From Ignavibacteriota bacterium (lineage in GTDB: Bacteria; Bacteroidota; Ignavibacteria; Ignavibacteriales; Melioribacteraceae): a stretch of DNA of 64,000 bases. The translations under genes were made by a program, and so were the position numbers. Shown piece by piece: positions 48,313-58,810 of this stretch (within the stretch, counting starts at the first letter, position 1; the number at the start of each line of letters is the position of its first letter). The stretch is from contig PDPT01000014.1 of NCBI GenBank assembly GCA_002746605.1, positions 1 through 64,000 on the forward strand, written 5' to 3'. The notes beneath the pieces were generated by a model. The model did not search any database, was not told the origin of the DNA, and was given only the letters and a program-made list of their open reading frames with translations.

Positions 48313-49593
48313 ATGAAAAAAAATACTCTATTAACTATTGCTCTTTTTATCGGAATAATTCTACTTTCTTGTTCCAATCCAAAAACTTTAAGTTTAGAAG
48401 AACAACTGCAAAATATTCCTAATGCAAGTGTTCAGAAAATAGCAGGTGATACTACTTTTAAAGAATATTATGAATTATATTTTACACAACCATTAGATCA
48501 CAATAATCCAAAGTTAGGAAATTTTAAGCAAAGGGTGCTATTGGGAAGCAGAGATTTAGATAAACCAATGGTGGTAGAGTTGCAAGGTTATAATATCTGG
48601 ACCGAAAAAGCAGGAGAATTAAGTAAATTACTCGATGCCAATCAGCTTACCATTGAGCATCGTTTTTTCGAAAATTCTAAACCCGATAGTTTAAATTGGA
48701 AATATCTGAATATAAAACAAGCTGCTGCCGATCAGCACACAATTATTCAAACCTTAAAAAAGATATACAAAGGTAAATGGATTTCAACTGGTATAAGCAA
48801 AGGAGGACAAACCACTATTTATCACCGCTATTTTTATCCTAATGATGTAGAAGTAAGTGTGCCTTATGTTGCCCCTATGAATTTATCGCGTGAAGATGAA
48901 CGAATTAACCAATATTTAAATACAGTAGGTAACAAATCTACACGAGATAAAATTACGCAGTTTCAATTAAGATGTTTTAAGCAAAAAAAACAATTGATAC
49001 CTTTGGCAAAGACTTATGCTGAAAAACATAACTATCATTTTTCTATGGATATGGATAAGGTACTTGATTTATTGATTTTGGAGTATCCGTTTGCTTTTTG
49101 GCAGTGGGGAACAACACCCGTGGATTCTATTCCACCTGCAAAAGCCACCTCTTCGGAAATTGTTAAGCATTTGGCAAAAGTTTCGGATATGAATTTTTTC
49201 TCAAAAGAGGGTATTGAGCCGTTAAAGGCATTTTTTTATCAGGCATTAACAGAAATAGGTATGTATAATTACGATATCGAACCGTTTAAAAAATACCTTA
49301 AAAATTACGACAAGAATTTAACTTTCGACCATACTTTTCCTAATACGAAATTACCACCATTTAAGGCTGAATCCATGCAAAAAGTAAATAATTGGCTGCA
49401 AACCGATGCTAATAAAATGCTTTTTATTTACGGCGAATACGATCCGTGGAATGCTACTTCGGTAGTGTTAAAAGATAATCAAAAATGTAAGAAATATGTT
49501 AAACAAAAAGGTTCGCACAGAACTCGCATAAAAAGTTTCCCCGATTCAACTCAAACGGAAATTATAGATGTTATAAAAGAATGGATTAAGTGA
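48313..49593 (+). CDS. Lipoprotein serine peptidase, PS-10 / S37-like
   Basis: An exported alpha/beta-hydrolase-type peptidase. From the ATG at 48313 (MKKNTLLTIALF) there is a lipoprotein signal ending ILLSC, so it is probably membrane-anchored; an in-frame ATG at 48283 would put a charged tail before the signal and is less likely. The family text is YELYFTQPLDHNNPKLGNFKQRV at the start, nucleophile motif TGISKGGQT, Asp in IYGEYDPWNA and His in KGSHRTRI. Streptomyces PS-10 relatives are tripeptidyl aminopeptidases. Specificity here is unknown. Monocistronic. Confidence 0.82.
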   Translation: MKKNTLLTIALFIGIILLSCSNPKTLSLEEQLQNIPNASVQKIAGDTTFKEYYELYFTQPLDHNNPKLGNFKQRVLLGSRDLDKPMVVELQGYNIWTEKAGELSKLLDANQLTIEHRFFENSKPDSLNWKYLNIKQAAADQHTIIQTLKKIYKGKWISTGISKGGQTTIYHRYFYPNDVEVSVPYVAPMNLSREDERINQYLNTVGNKSTRDKITQFQLRCFKQKKQLIPLAKTYAEKHNYHFSMDMDKVLDLLILEYPFAFWQWGTTPVDSIPPAKATSSEIVKHLAKVSDMNFFSKEGIEPLKAFFYQALTEIGMYNYDIEPFKKYLKNYDKNLTFDHTFPNTKLPPFKAESMQKVNNWLQTDANKMLFIYGEYDPWNATSVVLKDNQKCKKYVKQKGSHRTRIKSFPDSTQTEIIDVIKEWIK

Positions 49594-49693
49594 TTAAACT
49601 TTACCATTGATTTGAAAAGACCAAGAATTTTTATGCAAGAACTAATTATTGGTTTTGAATGTTAAAAAACAAGTGAACTTTATTTATTAATTC

Positions 49694-49727
49694 AAAAAAA
49701 TGCTTGGAAGATATTCTCTTCCAAGCA
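49694..49727 (-). terminator. Intrinsic terminator of the OmpA-family gene
   Basis: Perfect 10-bp stem tgcttggaag (49701-49710) and cttccaagca (49718-49727) with a 7-base loop. On the minus strand it is followed by seven U, a textbook form. It lies 9 bases after the stop of the OmpA-family gene and may also stop the converging peptidase transcript. Confidence 0.9.
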
Positions 49728-49736
49728 TTATAGAAA

Positions 49737-51155
49737 TTAGTTATTATGTAAAATCAAATCGATTCTTCTATTTTTTGCTCGCCCTTCTTTTGTTTCGTTG
49801 TTTGCAATCGGTTTTGTTTCACCATAACCGGTAGATTTTATTTTAGATGAAGAAATATCCATATTTGCAAGTAAGTATTGTGTTACTGCATCAGCTCGTT
49901 TTTGTGATAATTCTAAATTTTTTGCATCACTTCCAAATGAATCCGTATGACCTTCAATTGAGATTGTACTTTCGGGAAACTCTTTTATTGCTTTTTTAAG
50001 TTTTGTTAAAAGACCAAAATTTTCCGGTTGAATGATTGCTTTACCAACATCAAAACTTAAACCGACTAAGCGAATAATAATATCATTTTCTTTTCTAAGA
50101 ACCTGTGCTTCACCATTAGTAAACATCTTATCAATTTTTGCATATTTTGCTTTTAGTTTATTTAATTTATCCATTTCTACTGCTAACTCGGATTTCTCTG
50201 CAGATAATCCGCTTAATTCTTTCTTTAGCAGATTTAACTCATGTTCCAAAGCAGCAACACTTTCTTTTAATTTACTATTTTCATTTTTTATTTTTGTTAC
50301 TTCACCGGCTGATAATTCTGCCATGGGGGAAAATCCTGAAGTAAAATCCTTTTCTATTTCTAAAGCTGAAATTATTTTTGAAAAATCATTCTCGATATCC
50401 AGTATCATATTTTCCAGGGTATTATCATTTTTATTAAAATCATTAACAACTTTATCAATGTAATAAGCATGAGCTATCTCATATTGAGCTGATTTTGCCA
50501 AGCTTCTTGGTAAATCGGTGTCATATCTGTTATTATTTAATTCTTTTTCACATTCATTAACAAGTTTTTTTGATAAAGCTAATGTTTTGGGAGCTGTATC
50601 TTGTATATCTAAGTCTTCTGCATCTGAAATTTTATTTCTTGTTTCAACTAAATAAGAAATTTTAATAGCTTCCAATTCAGCAGTTCTAAATAAATTTTCA
50701 GCTGATTTTGCTTCTTCTCTGGCATCGTTTACATCTCCATCTTCTAAATCTTCTCCGGCTTCGTGTAATTTTTCTTCAGCCTTAATCCACGTTTTATTAA
50801 CATTTTTCTGAGCATCAACAGCCAACGCATCTTTTCTTGCTTCTATTGCCTTGGTAAATGTAACTTTCCCAACTTCCGAAGTTTTAAACGCTCTGTTTAG
50901 ATAATCGTCAGCTTCAGTAATTTGTTCTTTAATATCAGATAAATTTGCTCCGTCTTTTAAATCTTTTTTAGCATTTTTAACTAATTTTGCTGCTTTTTCA
51001 AAAAATGTAGGAGACATAAGATTAACGTTGGTTGAAACTGCTTCTTTAATTTTATTATTTATGGTTTTAAATAAAGTTTCTTCCAAATCTTGAGCTATTG
51101 TAAAACTACTTAAAATAATTAATAATGAAATTGATTTAACTATTATGTTTTTCAT
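49737..51155 (-). CDS. OmpA-family protein with helical/coiled N-terminal region
   Basis: 472 residues. A signal peptide (IIVKSISLLIILSSFTIAQ) is followed by about 300 residues of helical, coiled-coil-like sequence (heptads such as LKESVAALEHELNLLKKEL) and a C-terminal OmpA/MotB peptidoglycan-binding domain: LSFDVGKAIIQPEN, IEGHTDSFGS, LSQKRADAVTQYL and NRRIDLIL. It probably sits in the periplasm or outer membrane and binds peptidoglycan. A strong Shine-Dalgarno, aaggagg, lies upstream, suggesting high expression. Own terminator downstream. Confidence 0.88.
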   Translation of the reverse strand: MKNIIVKSISLLIILSSFTIAQDLEETLFKTINNKIKEAVSTNVNLMSPTFFEKAAKLVKNAKKDLKDGANLSDIKEQITEADDYLNRAFKTSEVGKVTFTKAIEARKDALAVDAQKNVNKTWIKAEEKLHEAGEDLEDGDVNDAREEAKSAENLFRTAELEAIKISYLVETRNKISDAEDLDIQDTAPKTLALSKKLVNECEKELNNNRYDTDLPRSLAKSAQYEIAHAYYIDKVVNDFNKNDNTLENMILDIENDFSKIISALEIEKDFTSGFSPMAELSAGEVTKIKNENSKLKESVAALEHELNLLKKELSGLSAEKSELAVEMDKLNKLKAKYAKIDKMFTNGEAQVLRKENDIIIRLVGLSFDVGKAIIQPENFGLLTKLKKAIKEFPESTISIEGHTDSFGSDAKNLELSQKRADAVTQYLLANMDISSSKIKSTGYGETKPIANNETKEGRAKNRRIDLILHNN

Positions 51156-51658
51156 GGTTCCTCCTTAGGATTTTTATAATATTGTTATAATAATTGTAGC
51201 ATTTTTTTTTAGCTCTATTTTCTCTAATATTCTACTTGGTTCATCAATTTTTACGGTTAAGTTTTTTTAGTTTTTGTTCTGTTTCTGAGTTTTTACCTCT
51301 TTGTAAATTACCAAGATCAATTTTGATTTTGTTAAGCAAAATAGGGTATTGATACTGTGAATCTAAAACTTATTTATGCTGCTTTTTTAATTAAATTATA
51401 AAACAATTGTGTAAAATGTAATAAGAAAAAATAGAAATTACAAGAACATGTTAAGTAAGTCAGCAATAATAAAAACAGCCCAGGAGTATTTAGAATAATA
51501 ACCGAATTAAGTACATCAAAAATAAACTATATAAAGAGCTATTACCGATTTTTTCAGCATAGAAAACAAAAAGCTTGAGCCGAAGTAAGAGGGAAAGGGA
51601 AATAGGTGGATAAAAAAAGAAAAGATTAAATTGAGTCTAAATTAGCAATTCTTTTTAT
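51156..51658. other. 503-base intergenic region, nothing recognised
   Basis: AT-rich and full of stops in all frames. The right part (51420-51640) is purine-rich. No RNA gene, repeat or strong hairpin was seen. Confidence 0.5.
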
Positions 51659-52774
51659 TTAAAATATCATTTTTAACAATTCATCATCTTGCACTAACTC
51701 TTCAAAAGTATATTTATAAAATCTAACTGATTTTGATAATGAATAATATTTGTTCAGCATCGGCGTATGTTTCTTTTTATTAACTACAATAACTTCTTGA
51801 TTATCTCTTAGCTGTTTTCGGAATAAAGCTTTAATGTGTACATCTGCATCGGAAAGTGAATAACCGATAAATACTATTTTTTTTGCATCTCTAACTTCTC
51901 TTGCGGCTTCACTCATCAGTTGCGAAATTATCGGATGATTTAAATGTTTTAAGTAAGTAGGAGGCATTATTAAGGTTTGAAATTCTGTACCATCAAGGGG
52001 ACAAACATACTCATACTTTTCATTATCGGGATAAGTGTATCCCAAAAATTTTCCTTTGTTCAAATCAATGGTTCTATCCCAAGGTGTAAGCAAGGTTTGA
52101 TTGCAACAATTGCAGTATTTCCAATTTAGACTTCCATGCAGCTTAATAATTTTTATTGGAACAGGATTGTTATCTGCTATTTTAACTGGTTCACGCGGAT
52201 TTATCCAAAAGTTAAATTCTTTAAGTTCATTAATTTTATCGTAATTCATTAAATGCATACAGTAATCAATATAACCAAATTTTCTAAAAAGAAAATCAAA
52301 CGAGTGCTCAAGCAAAGTATCATAATTTAATGTAATGATTGAGATATTGGAATTATACTTTTGAACAGCTTCCCAAAAGTAGTGGTAGTATTCACTTTTT
52401 TTATTTGTCTGCAGATTAACAATATAATGAATCAGTTTTATCAGATGTTCTTTAATTTCTACAATTTTATTATGTGTATAAATTGCGTTCAGGCTTTCGT
52501 TTTGTTGAATAAAGTAATCCAGGAAACCAAAGACAGCTTCCAAACTTGGAAATATATTTTTTTCCTTATCATATTCAAAATTATCTCGGATAAATTCAAT
52601 TACGCGATTACCTATAAAAGTATCTTCAAGCTCATTTGCTTTTTCTGATAATATCATCGGCAGAATATGTTTTTGCAATGGTACTCCGTCCGGATGCGAA
52701 GCACCGGCACCAAGAACAAAAACTACATCTCGTTTTACGGGATAATTAAGGTATTTAAGATTGTTTTCTTGCAT
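51659..52774 (-). CDS. SIR2-like domain protein
   Basis: 371 residues with the SIR2_2-type NAD-binding fold: FVLGAGASHPDG (GAGAS, 22-26), ITLNYDTLLE, KLHGSLNW and FIGYSLSDADVHIKALF. The Cys cluster CNCC plus a later Cys (VCPLDG) may form a partial zinc site. Stand-alone SIR2-like proteins of this size include NAD-cleaving defence effectors, but no partner gene of a named system (TIR, argonaute, tail-tube-linked) is nearby. It could also be a housekeeping deacylase-like protein of unknown target. Confidence 0.8.
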   Translation of the reverse strand: MQENNLKYLNYPVKRDVVFVLGAGASHPDGVPLQKHILPMILSEKANELEDTFIGNRVIEFIRDNFEYDKEKNIFPSLEAVFGFLDYFIQQNESLNAIYTHNKIVEIKEHLIKLIHYIVNLQTNKKSEYYHYFWEAVQKYNSNISIITLNYDTLLEHSFDFLFRKFGYIDYCMHLMNYDKINELKEFNFWINPREPVKIADNNPVPIKIIKLHGSLNWKYCNCCNQTLLTPWDRTIDLNKGKFLGYTYPDNEKYEYVCPLDGTEFQTLIMPPTYLKHLNHPIISQLMSEAAREVRDAKKIVFIGYSLSDADVHIKALFRKQLRDNQEVIVVNKKKHTPMLNKYYSLSKSVRFYKYTFEELVQDDELLKMIF

Positions 52775-52869
52775 TAAATAATAAAAATTTTTTAATATAC
52801 ATTATTTAAAATAAGAAATTACAATTCAATTAAATAGAAAATTTTGCAGAAAATAAATCAAATGATAAT

Positions 52870-53772
52870 TTACAATTGTTTTTTTTCTTCTTCGATGTGA
52901 GCTATTAAATTTTGGATGTTTTCTTCTTCTTCTTTTGTAAGTTTTTTTTGTATTGTTTCAAAAACTATTTTTAGCCAGCGTGTATTGGTAGTTTTTATAT
53001 AATCGGGAAAATATTTTGATGATTTGGCAGCCTCAGAAAAAACAAGATTGCTTAAAGCAAGCGCAGCTCTAATATTAACCATTGTGTTTAAGTTTGAATT
53101 ATTCAGAATATCAATAATTTTATGAAATTGTTTTTCATTAGATACCGCCAAATCGATAGCGGCATAACCTGCTAGATTCATTTGATCATACATATTGAAT
53201 AATTTCAAATCTTTTAACGAAGCAATATTTATTAAATGGTTTATGGATTCTTCTATTTTAGAAGGAGCACTTTCACTTAAATCAATTAAATTACTGATTG
53301 CATTTTCTACAGTTGTGTTTAGTAATTCCTTTGCTTTTGTAACAATTACCAATTTTGAATTTATACCGCCTTTAGCTTCTTTGATCATCTCTTTTAATTT
53401 TCCTTCATCAGCTAAGGTATGCAGTTCTTTAATTGTTAAATGGCGTTTGGTTTTAGTAATTGCCGCCCAGCCTTCGGCTAATCTTCGTTTTCTTCTTTGT
53501 TCTTTCTTTTCATCAACATATAAAAGTGTATCTTTATCCTTCATAATTAATTCAATATCATTATATGCCAATTTCTCTAAAACCTTTGAGTAGTACTTTG
53601 GATAAACTTTAAAATTAATTAAATAATCTTCCCCGAGCTTGCCTTTTCGAAAATTTAGGACTGCGAAACCGGGGAACTTATCAGAAAGAAATTTTATAAT
53701 CGATTTTACGGTAGATAGTTCTCTTTCAGTTACTAAAATAGTAATCGACTTATTTTTTGTGGCTGTAAGCAT
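52870..53772 (-). CDS. Unknown protein with helical-repeat C-terminus, partner of CheW
   Basis: 300 residues, cytoplasmic. The first 90 residues look alpha/beta (ITILVTERELSTVKSIIKFL; EDYLINFKVYPKYYSKV). The rest is helical with HEAT-like hydrophobic patterning (AAIDLAVSNEKQFHKIIDIL; IRAALALSNLVF). No family is recognised. It follows cheW by 15 bases on the same strand, so a role in the same chemotaxis-like pathway is plausible. Confidence 0.6.
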   Translation of the reverse strand: MLTATKNKSITILVTERELSTVKSIIKFLSDKFPGFAVLNFRKGKLGEDYLINFKVYPKYYSKVLEKLAYNDIELIMKDKDTLLYVDEKKEQRRKRRLAEGWAAITKTKRHLTIKELHTLADEGKLKEMIKEAKGGINSKLVIVTKAKELLNTTVENAISNLIDLSESAPSKIEESINHLINIASLKDLKLFNMYDQMNLAGYAAIDLAVSNEKQFHKIIDILNNSNLNTMVNIRAALALSNLVFSEAAKSSKYFPDYIKTTNTRWLKIVFETIQKKLTKEEEENIQNLIAHIEEEKKQL

Positions 53773-53787
53773 AGTATCTGTATAAAG

Positions 53788-54264
53788 TTAAACTAAACTG
53801 CCGGTTTCTTCGTTTGCTAAAACTCTATTTAAGTCGAGCAATATTAAAAGTCTATTTTCTAACTTGCCAATAGCAGTTATAAAATCAGAATCAACTCCGG
53901 AAACAATATCAGGAGGCTGCTCTGTAATATCTTTAGGAATTCTTAAAACTTCTTTTACTTCATCAACAATAAAACCTATTGTTTTATCTTCAAGTTCTAT
54001 AACAATAATACGAGTTTTATCGTCATACTCTTTCAATGGAATTCCCAATCTTGCTCTTAAATTTAGAACTGGAATAATTCTTCCTCTTAAATTAACTACA
54101 CCTTCAACATAAGCCGGCGTGTTTGGAACAGTAGTTAATTCCATCATCTTGTTTATTTCTTGAACTCTTAAAATATCAACTCCAAACTCAGCTTCATCAA
54201 TTTTGAAGCTTACTAATTTTAGTAACTCTTCAGTTACAACAGTTGTTTTTTCTTCCGTTTCCAT
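53788..54264 (-). CDS. cheW: Chemotaxis coupling protein CheW
   Basis: 158 residues, essentially one CheW domain: KLVSFKIDEAEFGVDILRVQEI, TTVPNTPAYVEGVVNLRGRIIPVLNLR, and the C-terminal DFITAIGKLENRLLILLDLNRVL. It couples receptors to CheA. No CheA, receptor, CheY or methylation gene is in the window. It heads a short unit with the unknown 300-residue protein. Confidence 0.95.
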   Translation of the reverse strand: METEEKTTVVTEELLKLVSFKIDEAEFGVDILRVQEINKMMELTTVPNTPAYVEGVVNLRGRIIPVLNLRARLGIPLKEYDDKTRIIVIELEDKTIGFIVDEVKEVLRIPKDITEQPPDIVSGVDSDFITAIGKLENRLLILLDLNRVLANEETGSLV

Positions 54265-54434
54265 TCGTATTTTCCTTGATTATATATTCATTTTTTTTAT
54301 TATCGTTTTAAAAAAAGTAAAATTTAACTCTTTAATTGAATTTATATATGTTATTAATCGTAAAAATTCTGCACGAATTAAATTGCTTATACATATTTTT
54401 TTGAAAAGTGAATAGTTTAAGTTATCTTTATAAG

Positions 54435-54456
54435 AGCTTAAAAAATTTATTAAGCT
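54435..54456. promoter_or_regulatory. Small dyad upstream of sdhC
   Basis: agcttaa (54435-54441) and ttaagct (54450-54456) are perfect complements with an 8-base spacer, 64 bases before the sdhC ATG. It could be an operator or part of a 5' leader; AT-rich background makes chance possible. Confidence 0.3.
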
Positions 54457-54519
54457 ATTTTGATTCTTTTATCAAATTATTTAATTTCTTATCATTTTAA
54501 TACTTTACGGAGGTAATAA

Positions 54520-55194
54520 ATGGGTTGGTTATCCGACCGATTGAACTCATCAATCGGGAAAAAAATTATTATGGCCGTTACGGGTATATGTCTAATCTTA
54601 TTTTTGGTAATTCATCTTCTTAATAATTTACTTCTCTTTGTCGGACAAGAAATTTTTAATGAAAATGTAGCCCGTTTAGAAGCCATAAAACCGTTTATAA
54701 GAGTTATAGAAGTAATTCTACTCTTAATTTTTGTTTTGCATATTTATAACGCAATTAAGCTTTATTTTCAAAATAAGAAAGCTAAGCCTGATAAGTATGC
54801 AGTTAATGTTTCTTCACAAAATAGTACTTTTTACTCCCGTTTTATGACTGCTAGCGGAATAATAATTCTACTATTTTTAATTTTTCACTTGGCAACATTC
54901 TGGAGGTCATTTAATTTCGGGGCACATCCCGAAGATGGTTCTCATCCATTTTATGCAATAGTGCAAAATGCTTTTACAAATCCTTTTGTTTCACTATTTT
55001 ACATTATAGCAATGATAGTACTTGGTTTTCATCTTAATCATGCTTTCCAAAGTGCGTTTCAAACATTCGGTTGGTATCACAAAAAATATACCCCGATAGT
55101 TAAAAAAGTTGGGACGCTAATTGCTCTTATTATGGCTATAGGATTTAGTTCAATTCCTATATTTTTTTACATAGCATCATTGGGAGGTAAATAA
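54520..55194 (+). CDS. sdhC: Succinate dehydrogenase/fumarate reductase cytochrome b subunit (B type)
   Basis: 224 residues, five hydrophobic helices, the form of the single fused anchor of B-type (diheme) complexes. His residues suited to heme binding are in [25 protein letters not shown] and [10 protein letters not shown]. It anchors SdhAB and passes electrons between succinate and menaquinone. The ATG has a strong ribosome binding site (cggagg). Its stop overlaps the sdhA start region by one base. Confidence 0.92.
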   Translation: MGWLSDRLNSSIGKKIIMAVTGICLILFLVIHLLNNLLLFVGQEIFNENVARLEAIKPFIRVIEVILLLIFVLHIYNAIKLYFQNKKAKPDKYAVNVSSQNSTFYSRFMTASGIIILLFLIFHLATFWRSFNFGAHPEDGSHPFYAIVQNAFTNPFVSLFYIIAMIVLGFHLNHAFQSAFQTFGWYHKKYTPIVKKVGTLIALIMAIGFSSIPIFFYIASLGGK

Positions 55195-57104
55195 TGATTA
55201 AATTAGATTCCAAAGTTCCTGAAGGACATATTTCAGAAAAATGGACAAACCATAAATTCAACATGAAACTTGTTAATCCTGCCAATAAAAGAAAGTTTGA
55301 CGTAATTATAGTTGGAACAGGATTAGCCGGTGCTGCTGCTGCTGCAACTATGGGCGAATTAGGTTATAAAGTAAAAGCGTTTACCTATCACGATTCACCA
55401 AGAAGGGCTCACTCCATAGCTGCACAAGGAGGAATAAATGCTGCTAAAAATTACCAAAATGACGGCGATTCTGTTTTCAGACTTTTTTATGATACCGTTA
55501 AAGGCGGTGATTTTAGGTCTCGTGAAGCCAATGTATATCGTTTAGCCGAAGTAAGTAACAACATTATTGATCAATGTGCGGCTCAAGGAGTTCCTTTTGC
55601 AAGAGAATACGGAGGCACATTGGCAAACAGATCGTTTGGTGGAGCACAAGTATCTAGAACTTTTTACGCAAGAGGCGAAACGGGTCAACAATTATTACTT
55701 GGTGCTTACAGTTCTCTTAACCGTCAAATTCATGACGGAAATGTTGAAATGCACACAAGAAAAGAAATGCTGGATGTTGTTCTGGTTGACGGACAAGCTA
55801 AAGGAATTATTGTAAGAGATTTGGTTACAGGTAAACTTGAACGCCACTCCGCACAAGCGGTTGTTCTCGCAACTGGTGGTTATTCAAATGTATTTTTCCT
55901 TTCCACAAGCGCTATGTATTGTAACGCTACTGCAGCTTGGAGAGCACACAGAAAGGGAGCAGCTTTTGCTAATCCTTGTTACACTCAAATTCACCCGACT
56001 GCTCTTCCCTTGCATGGCGAAGGTCAATCAAAATTAGTTTTGATGAGTGAGAGTTTAAGAAATGACGGAAGAATTTGGGTTCCCGATAGACCCGGAGATC
56101 ATAGAAAACCTTCCGAAATTCCTGAAGATGAGAGAGATTATTATCTTGAACGAAGATATCCTTCTTTTGGTAACTTAGCTCCAAGAGATATTTCTTCACG
56201 TAGTGCAAAATACGCTTGTGATGACGGCAAAGGTATTGATGGTGGTAGAGCCGTTTATTTAGATTTTGCCGATGCTATAAATAGAATAGGGGAACAATCC
56301 GTAAGAGAAAAATATGGCAATCTCTTCGAAATGTATGAAAACATTACCGGCGAAAATCCTTACAAAGTACCTATGAAAATTTATCCCGCACCACATTATA
56401 CCATGGGAGGTTTATGGGTAGATTATAATTTAATGAGTTCGGTTGAAGGATTATTTGTTATTGGTGAAGCTAACTTTTCAGATCATGGTGCTAACAGACT
56501 CGGGGCAAGTGCATTGATGCAAGGTTTGGCAGACGGATATTTTGTTATTCCTTACACAATTGGAAATTATTTTGGTGGAGAAAAACCCGAAAAAGTTTCA
56601 ACAGACAGATCCGAATTTAAAGAAGCTGAAAATAATGTAAAAGACCAAATAAATAAATTACTTTCAATAAATGGTAAGCAAACTGTCGATGATATTCACA
56701 GAAAACTCGGTGAATTATTAATTGCTGATGTTGGAATGTCTCGCGAAAAAGAAAAACTCGAAAAAGTGATTCAAAAAATTAAAGCACTAAGAGAGGAATT
56801 CTGGAATGATGTAAAAGTTGTAGGAAAAAGCGAAGACCTTAACCTAACACTTGAGCGAGCCGGAAGAGTAGCAGATTTCTTAGAACTTGGCGAATTAATG
56901 GCACTCGATTCACTTGATAGAGATGAGTCCTGCGGTGCTCATTTTAGAGAAGAACATCAAACTCCGGATGGAGAAGCAATAAGAAATGATGAAGAATATT
57001 CTTATGTTGCCGCATGGGAGTTTGAAGAAGCCGGTAAATGGAAGCTTAATAAAGAACCACTTGAATTTGAATATGTTAAATTAGCTACAAGGAGTTACAA
57101 ATAA
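55194..57104 (+). CDS. sdhA: Succinate dehydrogenase/fumarate reductase flavoprotein
   Basis: 636 residues. FAD motif [19 protein letters not shown], covalent-FAD His73 in [11 protein letters not shown], substrate-binding [14 protein letters not shown], the segment [12 protein letters not shown], and the C-terminal FAD region [21 protein letters not shown]. Oxidises succinate in the TCA cycle or reduces fumarate anaerobically; sequence alone does not decide the direction. Overlaps sdhC and sdhB by one base each. Confidence 0.97.
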   Translation: MIKLDSKVPEGHISEKWTNHKFNMKLVNPANKRKFDVIIVGTGLAGAAAAATMGELGYKVKAFTYHDSPRRAHSIAAQGGINAAKNYQNDGDSVFRLFYDTVKGGDFRSREANVYRLAEVSNNIIDQCAAQGVPFAREYGGTLANRSFGGAQVSRTFYARGETGQQLLLGAYSSLNRQIHDGNVEMHTRKEMLDVVLVDGQAKGIIVRDLVTGKLERHSAQAVVLATGGYSNVFFLSTSAMYCNATAAWRAHRKGAAFANPCYTQIHPTALPLHGEGQSKLVLMSESLRNDGRIWVPDRPGDHRKPSEIPEDERDYYLERRYPSFGNLAPRDISSRSAKYACDDGKGIDGGRAVYLDFADAINRIGEQSVREKYGNLFEMYENITGENPYKVPMKIYPAPHYTMGGLWVDYNLMSSVEGLFVIGEANFSDHGANRLGASALMQGLADGYFVIPYTIGNYFGGEKPEKVSTDRSEFKEAENNVKDQINKLLSINGKQTVDDIHRKLGELLIADVGMSREKEKLEKVIQKIKALREEFWNDVKVVGKSEDLNLTLERAGRVADFLELGELMALDSLDRDESCGAHFREEHQTPDGEAIRNDEEYSYVAAWEFEEAGKWKLNKEPLEFEYVKLATRSYK

Positions 57105-57859
57105 TGGCAAAAGAAAAAATTAATTTAACATTAAAAATTTGGAGACAACAATCCGATACCGTAAAAGGTAATTTTGAAGAACATAAGATTTCTGTTTCTC
57201 CCGATTCTTCAATTTTAGAAATGTTAGATGAACTTAATAATAGATTAGAAAAAGAAGGTAAAATTCCTGTAGCTTTTGAAAGTGATTGTAGAGAAGGTAT
57301 TTGCGGAACTTGCGGATTAGTTGTAAACGGACATCCACACGGACCATTACCTAAAACAGCTACTTGCCAATTGCATATGAGAGTTTTTAAAGACGGAGAT
57401 ACAATTCATATCGAACCTTTTAAGGCATCTGCTTTTAAAGTTATAAGAGATTTAATTGTAAGTAGAACCGGATTCGATAAAATACAGCAGGCCGGTGGTT
57501 ATACTTCTTTTAATACCGGAAGTGCTCCAGATGCCAATGCAATACCAATTTCTAAAGAAATTGCTTCATTGGCACTCGATGCAGCTGAATGTATCGGATG
57601 CGGTGCTTGTGTTGCCGCTTGTAAAAACTCCTCGGCAATGCTTTTTGTAGGAGCTAAGGTTTCACAATTTGCTCTACTTCCTCAAGGGCAGCCGGAACGT
57701 TACGAAAGAGTTTCAAATATGGTCAAAGTAATGGATGAAGAAGGTTTCGGAAATTGTACAAACACTTACGCCTGCGAAGCTGAATGCCCAAAAGGTATTT
57801 CTATTTCTAATATAGCAAGAATGAATAGAGATTTTTTGAAAGCCTCTATTAAAATGTAG
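57104..57859 (+). CDS. sdhB: Succinate dehydrogenase/fumarate reductase iron-sulfur subunit
   Basis: 251 residues. [2Fe-2S] ligands in [10 protein letters not shown] plus a later Cys (TATCQLH-like: KTATCQL), [4Fe-4S] text [15 protein letters not shown] and [3Fe-4S]-type [13 protein letters not shown]. It passes electrons from SdhA to the cytochrome b anchor. It is last in the operon and ends 12 bases before a strong terminator. Confidence 0.96.
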   Translation: MAKEKINLTLKIWRQQSDTVKGNFEEHKISVSPDSSILEMLDELNNRLEKEGKIPVAFESDCREGICGTCGLVVNGHPHGPLPKTATCQLHMRVFKDGDTIHIEPFKASAFKVIRDLIVSRTGFDKIQQAGGYTSFNTGSAPDANAIPISKEIASLALDAAECIGCGACVAACKNSSAMLFVGAKVSQFALLPQGQPERYERVSNMVKVMDEEGFGNCTNTYACEAECPKGISISNIARMNRDFLKASIKM

Positions 57860-57870
57860 GATATTTTTAA

Positions 57871-57907
57871 GAGAGAAATTTAGAAATAAATTTCTCTCTG
57901 TTTTTTT
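57871..57907 (+). terminator. Intrinsic terminator of sdhCAB
   Basis: Perfect 12-bp stem gagagaaattta (57871-57882) and taaatttctctc (57887-57898), closed by a GAAA tetraloop and followed by tg and seven T. It may also serve the converging response regulator gene, whose stop is at 57915. Confidence 0.95.
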
Positions 57908-57914
57908 GTAAAAA

Positions 57915-58415
57915 TTAATTAAGAAATATTTTTCTATCAACTAATGATGATGTTTCGGAATTTAATTTCTTTAAGGTTTTATTTTGTCTTTCCAATAATG
58001 TTACTCTCGATTCCAAATTTTTTAAGCTCGAAGATAAATCCTTATTCCTTTCATTCATTACCTTAGCTATTTTTTCAAGAGTATTTTCAATATTAAACGG
58101 TTTTAAGATATAATCTTTAATGCCAAGAGCTAAAACTTTTTGTAATGATGCTTTATCATTTACTGCAGAAATCATAATTACGGGAATATTTTTATGTATT
58201 TTTCGCAAGCTTAGTTCTTTCAAGAAATCGTAACCATTCATATTTGGCATCATATAATCAAGTAATATAAAATCCGGTTTGCTTATAGGTAGTAATTTTA
58301 ACGCTTCAATTCCGTCTTTTGCAGTATAAACATTGCAATAAAATTTTCTTTTAAGAATATTTTTTAATAAAATTTGTGTTCCGCTGTTATCTTCTACTAA
58401 TAATACATTAAACAT
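57915..58415 (-). CDS. Response regulator, receiver domain with coiled tail
   Basis: The frame is open to 58448, but the ATG at 58415 (MFNVLLVEDNSG) lies 7 bases after ggggg and gives the family start; about 166 residues. Receiver domain 1-120 with VEDNSGTQ, phospho-Asp in LLDYMMPNMNGYDFL, Thr/Ser-region ISA and KPFN. The last 45 residues are a short coiled segment (LKNLESRVTLLERQNKTLKKL) with no DNA-binding domain, so output is probably by protein contact. No kinase gene is adjacent. Confidence 0.88.
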   Translation of the reverse strand: MFNVLLVEDNSGTQILLKNILKRKFYCNVYTAKDGIEALKLLPISKPDFILLDYMMPNMNGYDFLKELSLRKIHKNIPVIMISAVNDKASLQKVLALGIKDYILKPFNIENTLEKIAKVMNERNKDLSSSLKNLESRVTLLERQNKTLKKLNSETSSLVDRKIFLN

Positions 58416-58448
58416 GTTAACCCCCATTAAGATATTGTTATAATACAA

Positions 58449-58810
58449 TAAAAGTCTGTAAAATTTGTTTCAGAAAAATTTTTTACTTTATTTTCCCAAT
58501 TCTTTACGGACAAATAATAGAACTTAATATGATATTATGTGATTGAGAACACATAAAACTCTATTTATATTATTTTTTTGTCTTAAATTAATACATTTGT
58601 CTTAAAAAAAAGAGTTTTCTCAAGTCAATCTTAATAATTTCATCTTTTAAAAATAAATAATAAAACTTAATATCTCAAAATAATTTTTTGATTCATTACT
58701 TGTGATACAGATAACAATTATTATCACTTTAATTAAAGAAAAAATTTAAAATCACGATAATGTTTTTGTACTGTTCTCTATATAATAAAAATATTGCTTA
58801 TGGGAGAGCT
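58449..58810. other. Divergent intergenic region with a nested dyad
   Basis: About 360 AT-rich bases between divergent genes. gtgata (58702-58707) and tatcac (58722-58727) form a dyad that encloses gataa/ttatc (58710-58714, 58721-58725). It could be an operator for either gene. Nothing else is recognised. Confidence 0.35.

Noticed and set aside
51659..52774. SIR2-like gene called as part of a Thoeris or DSR defence system
   Set aside because: No TIR protein, second subunit or phage-related gene is nearby, so only a general SIR2-like call is supported.
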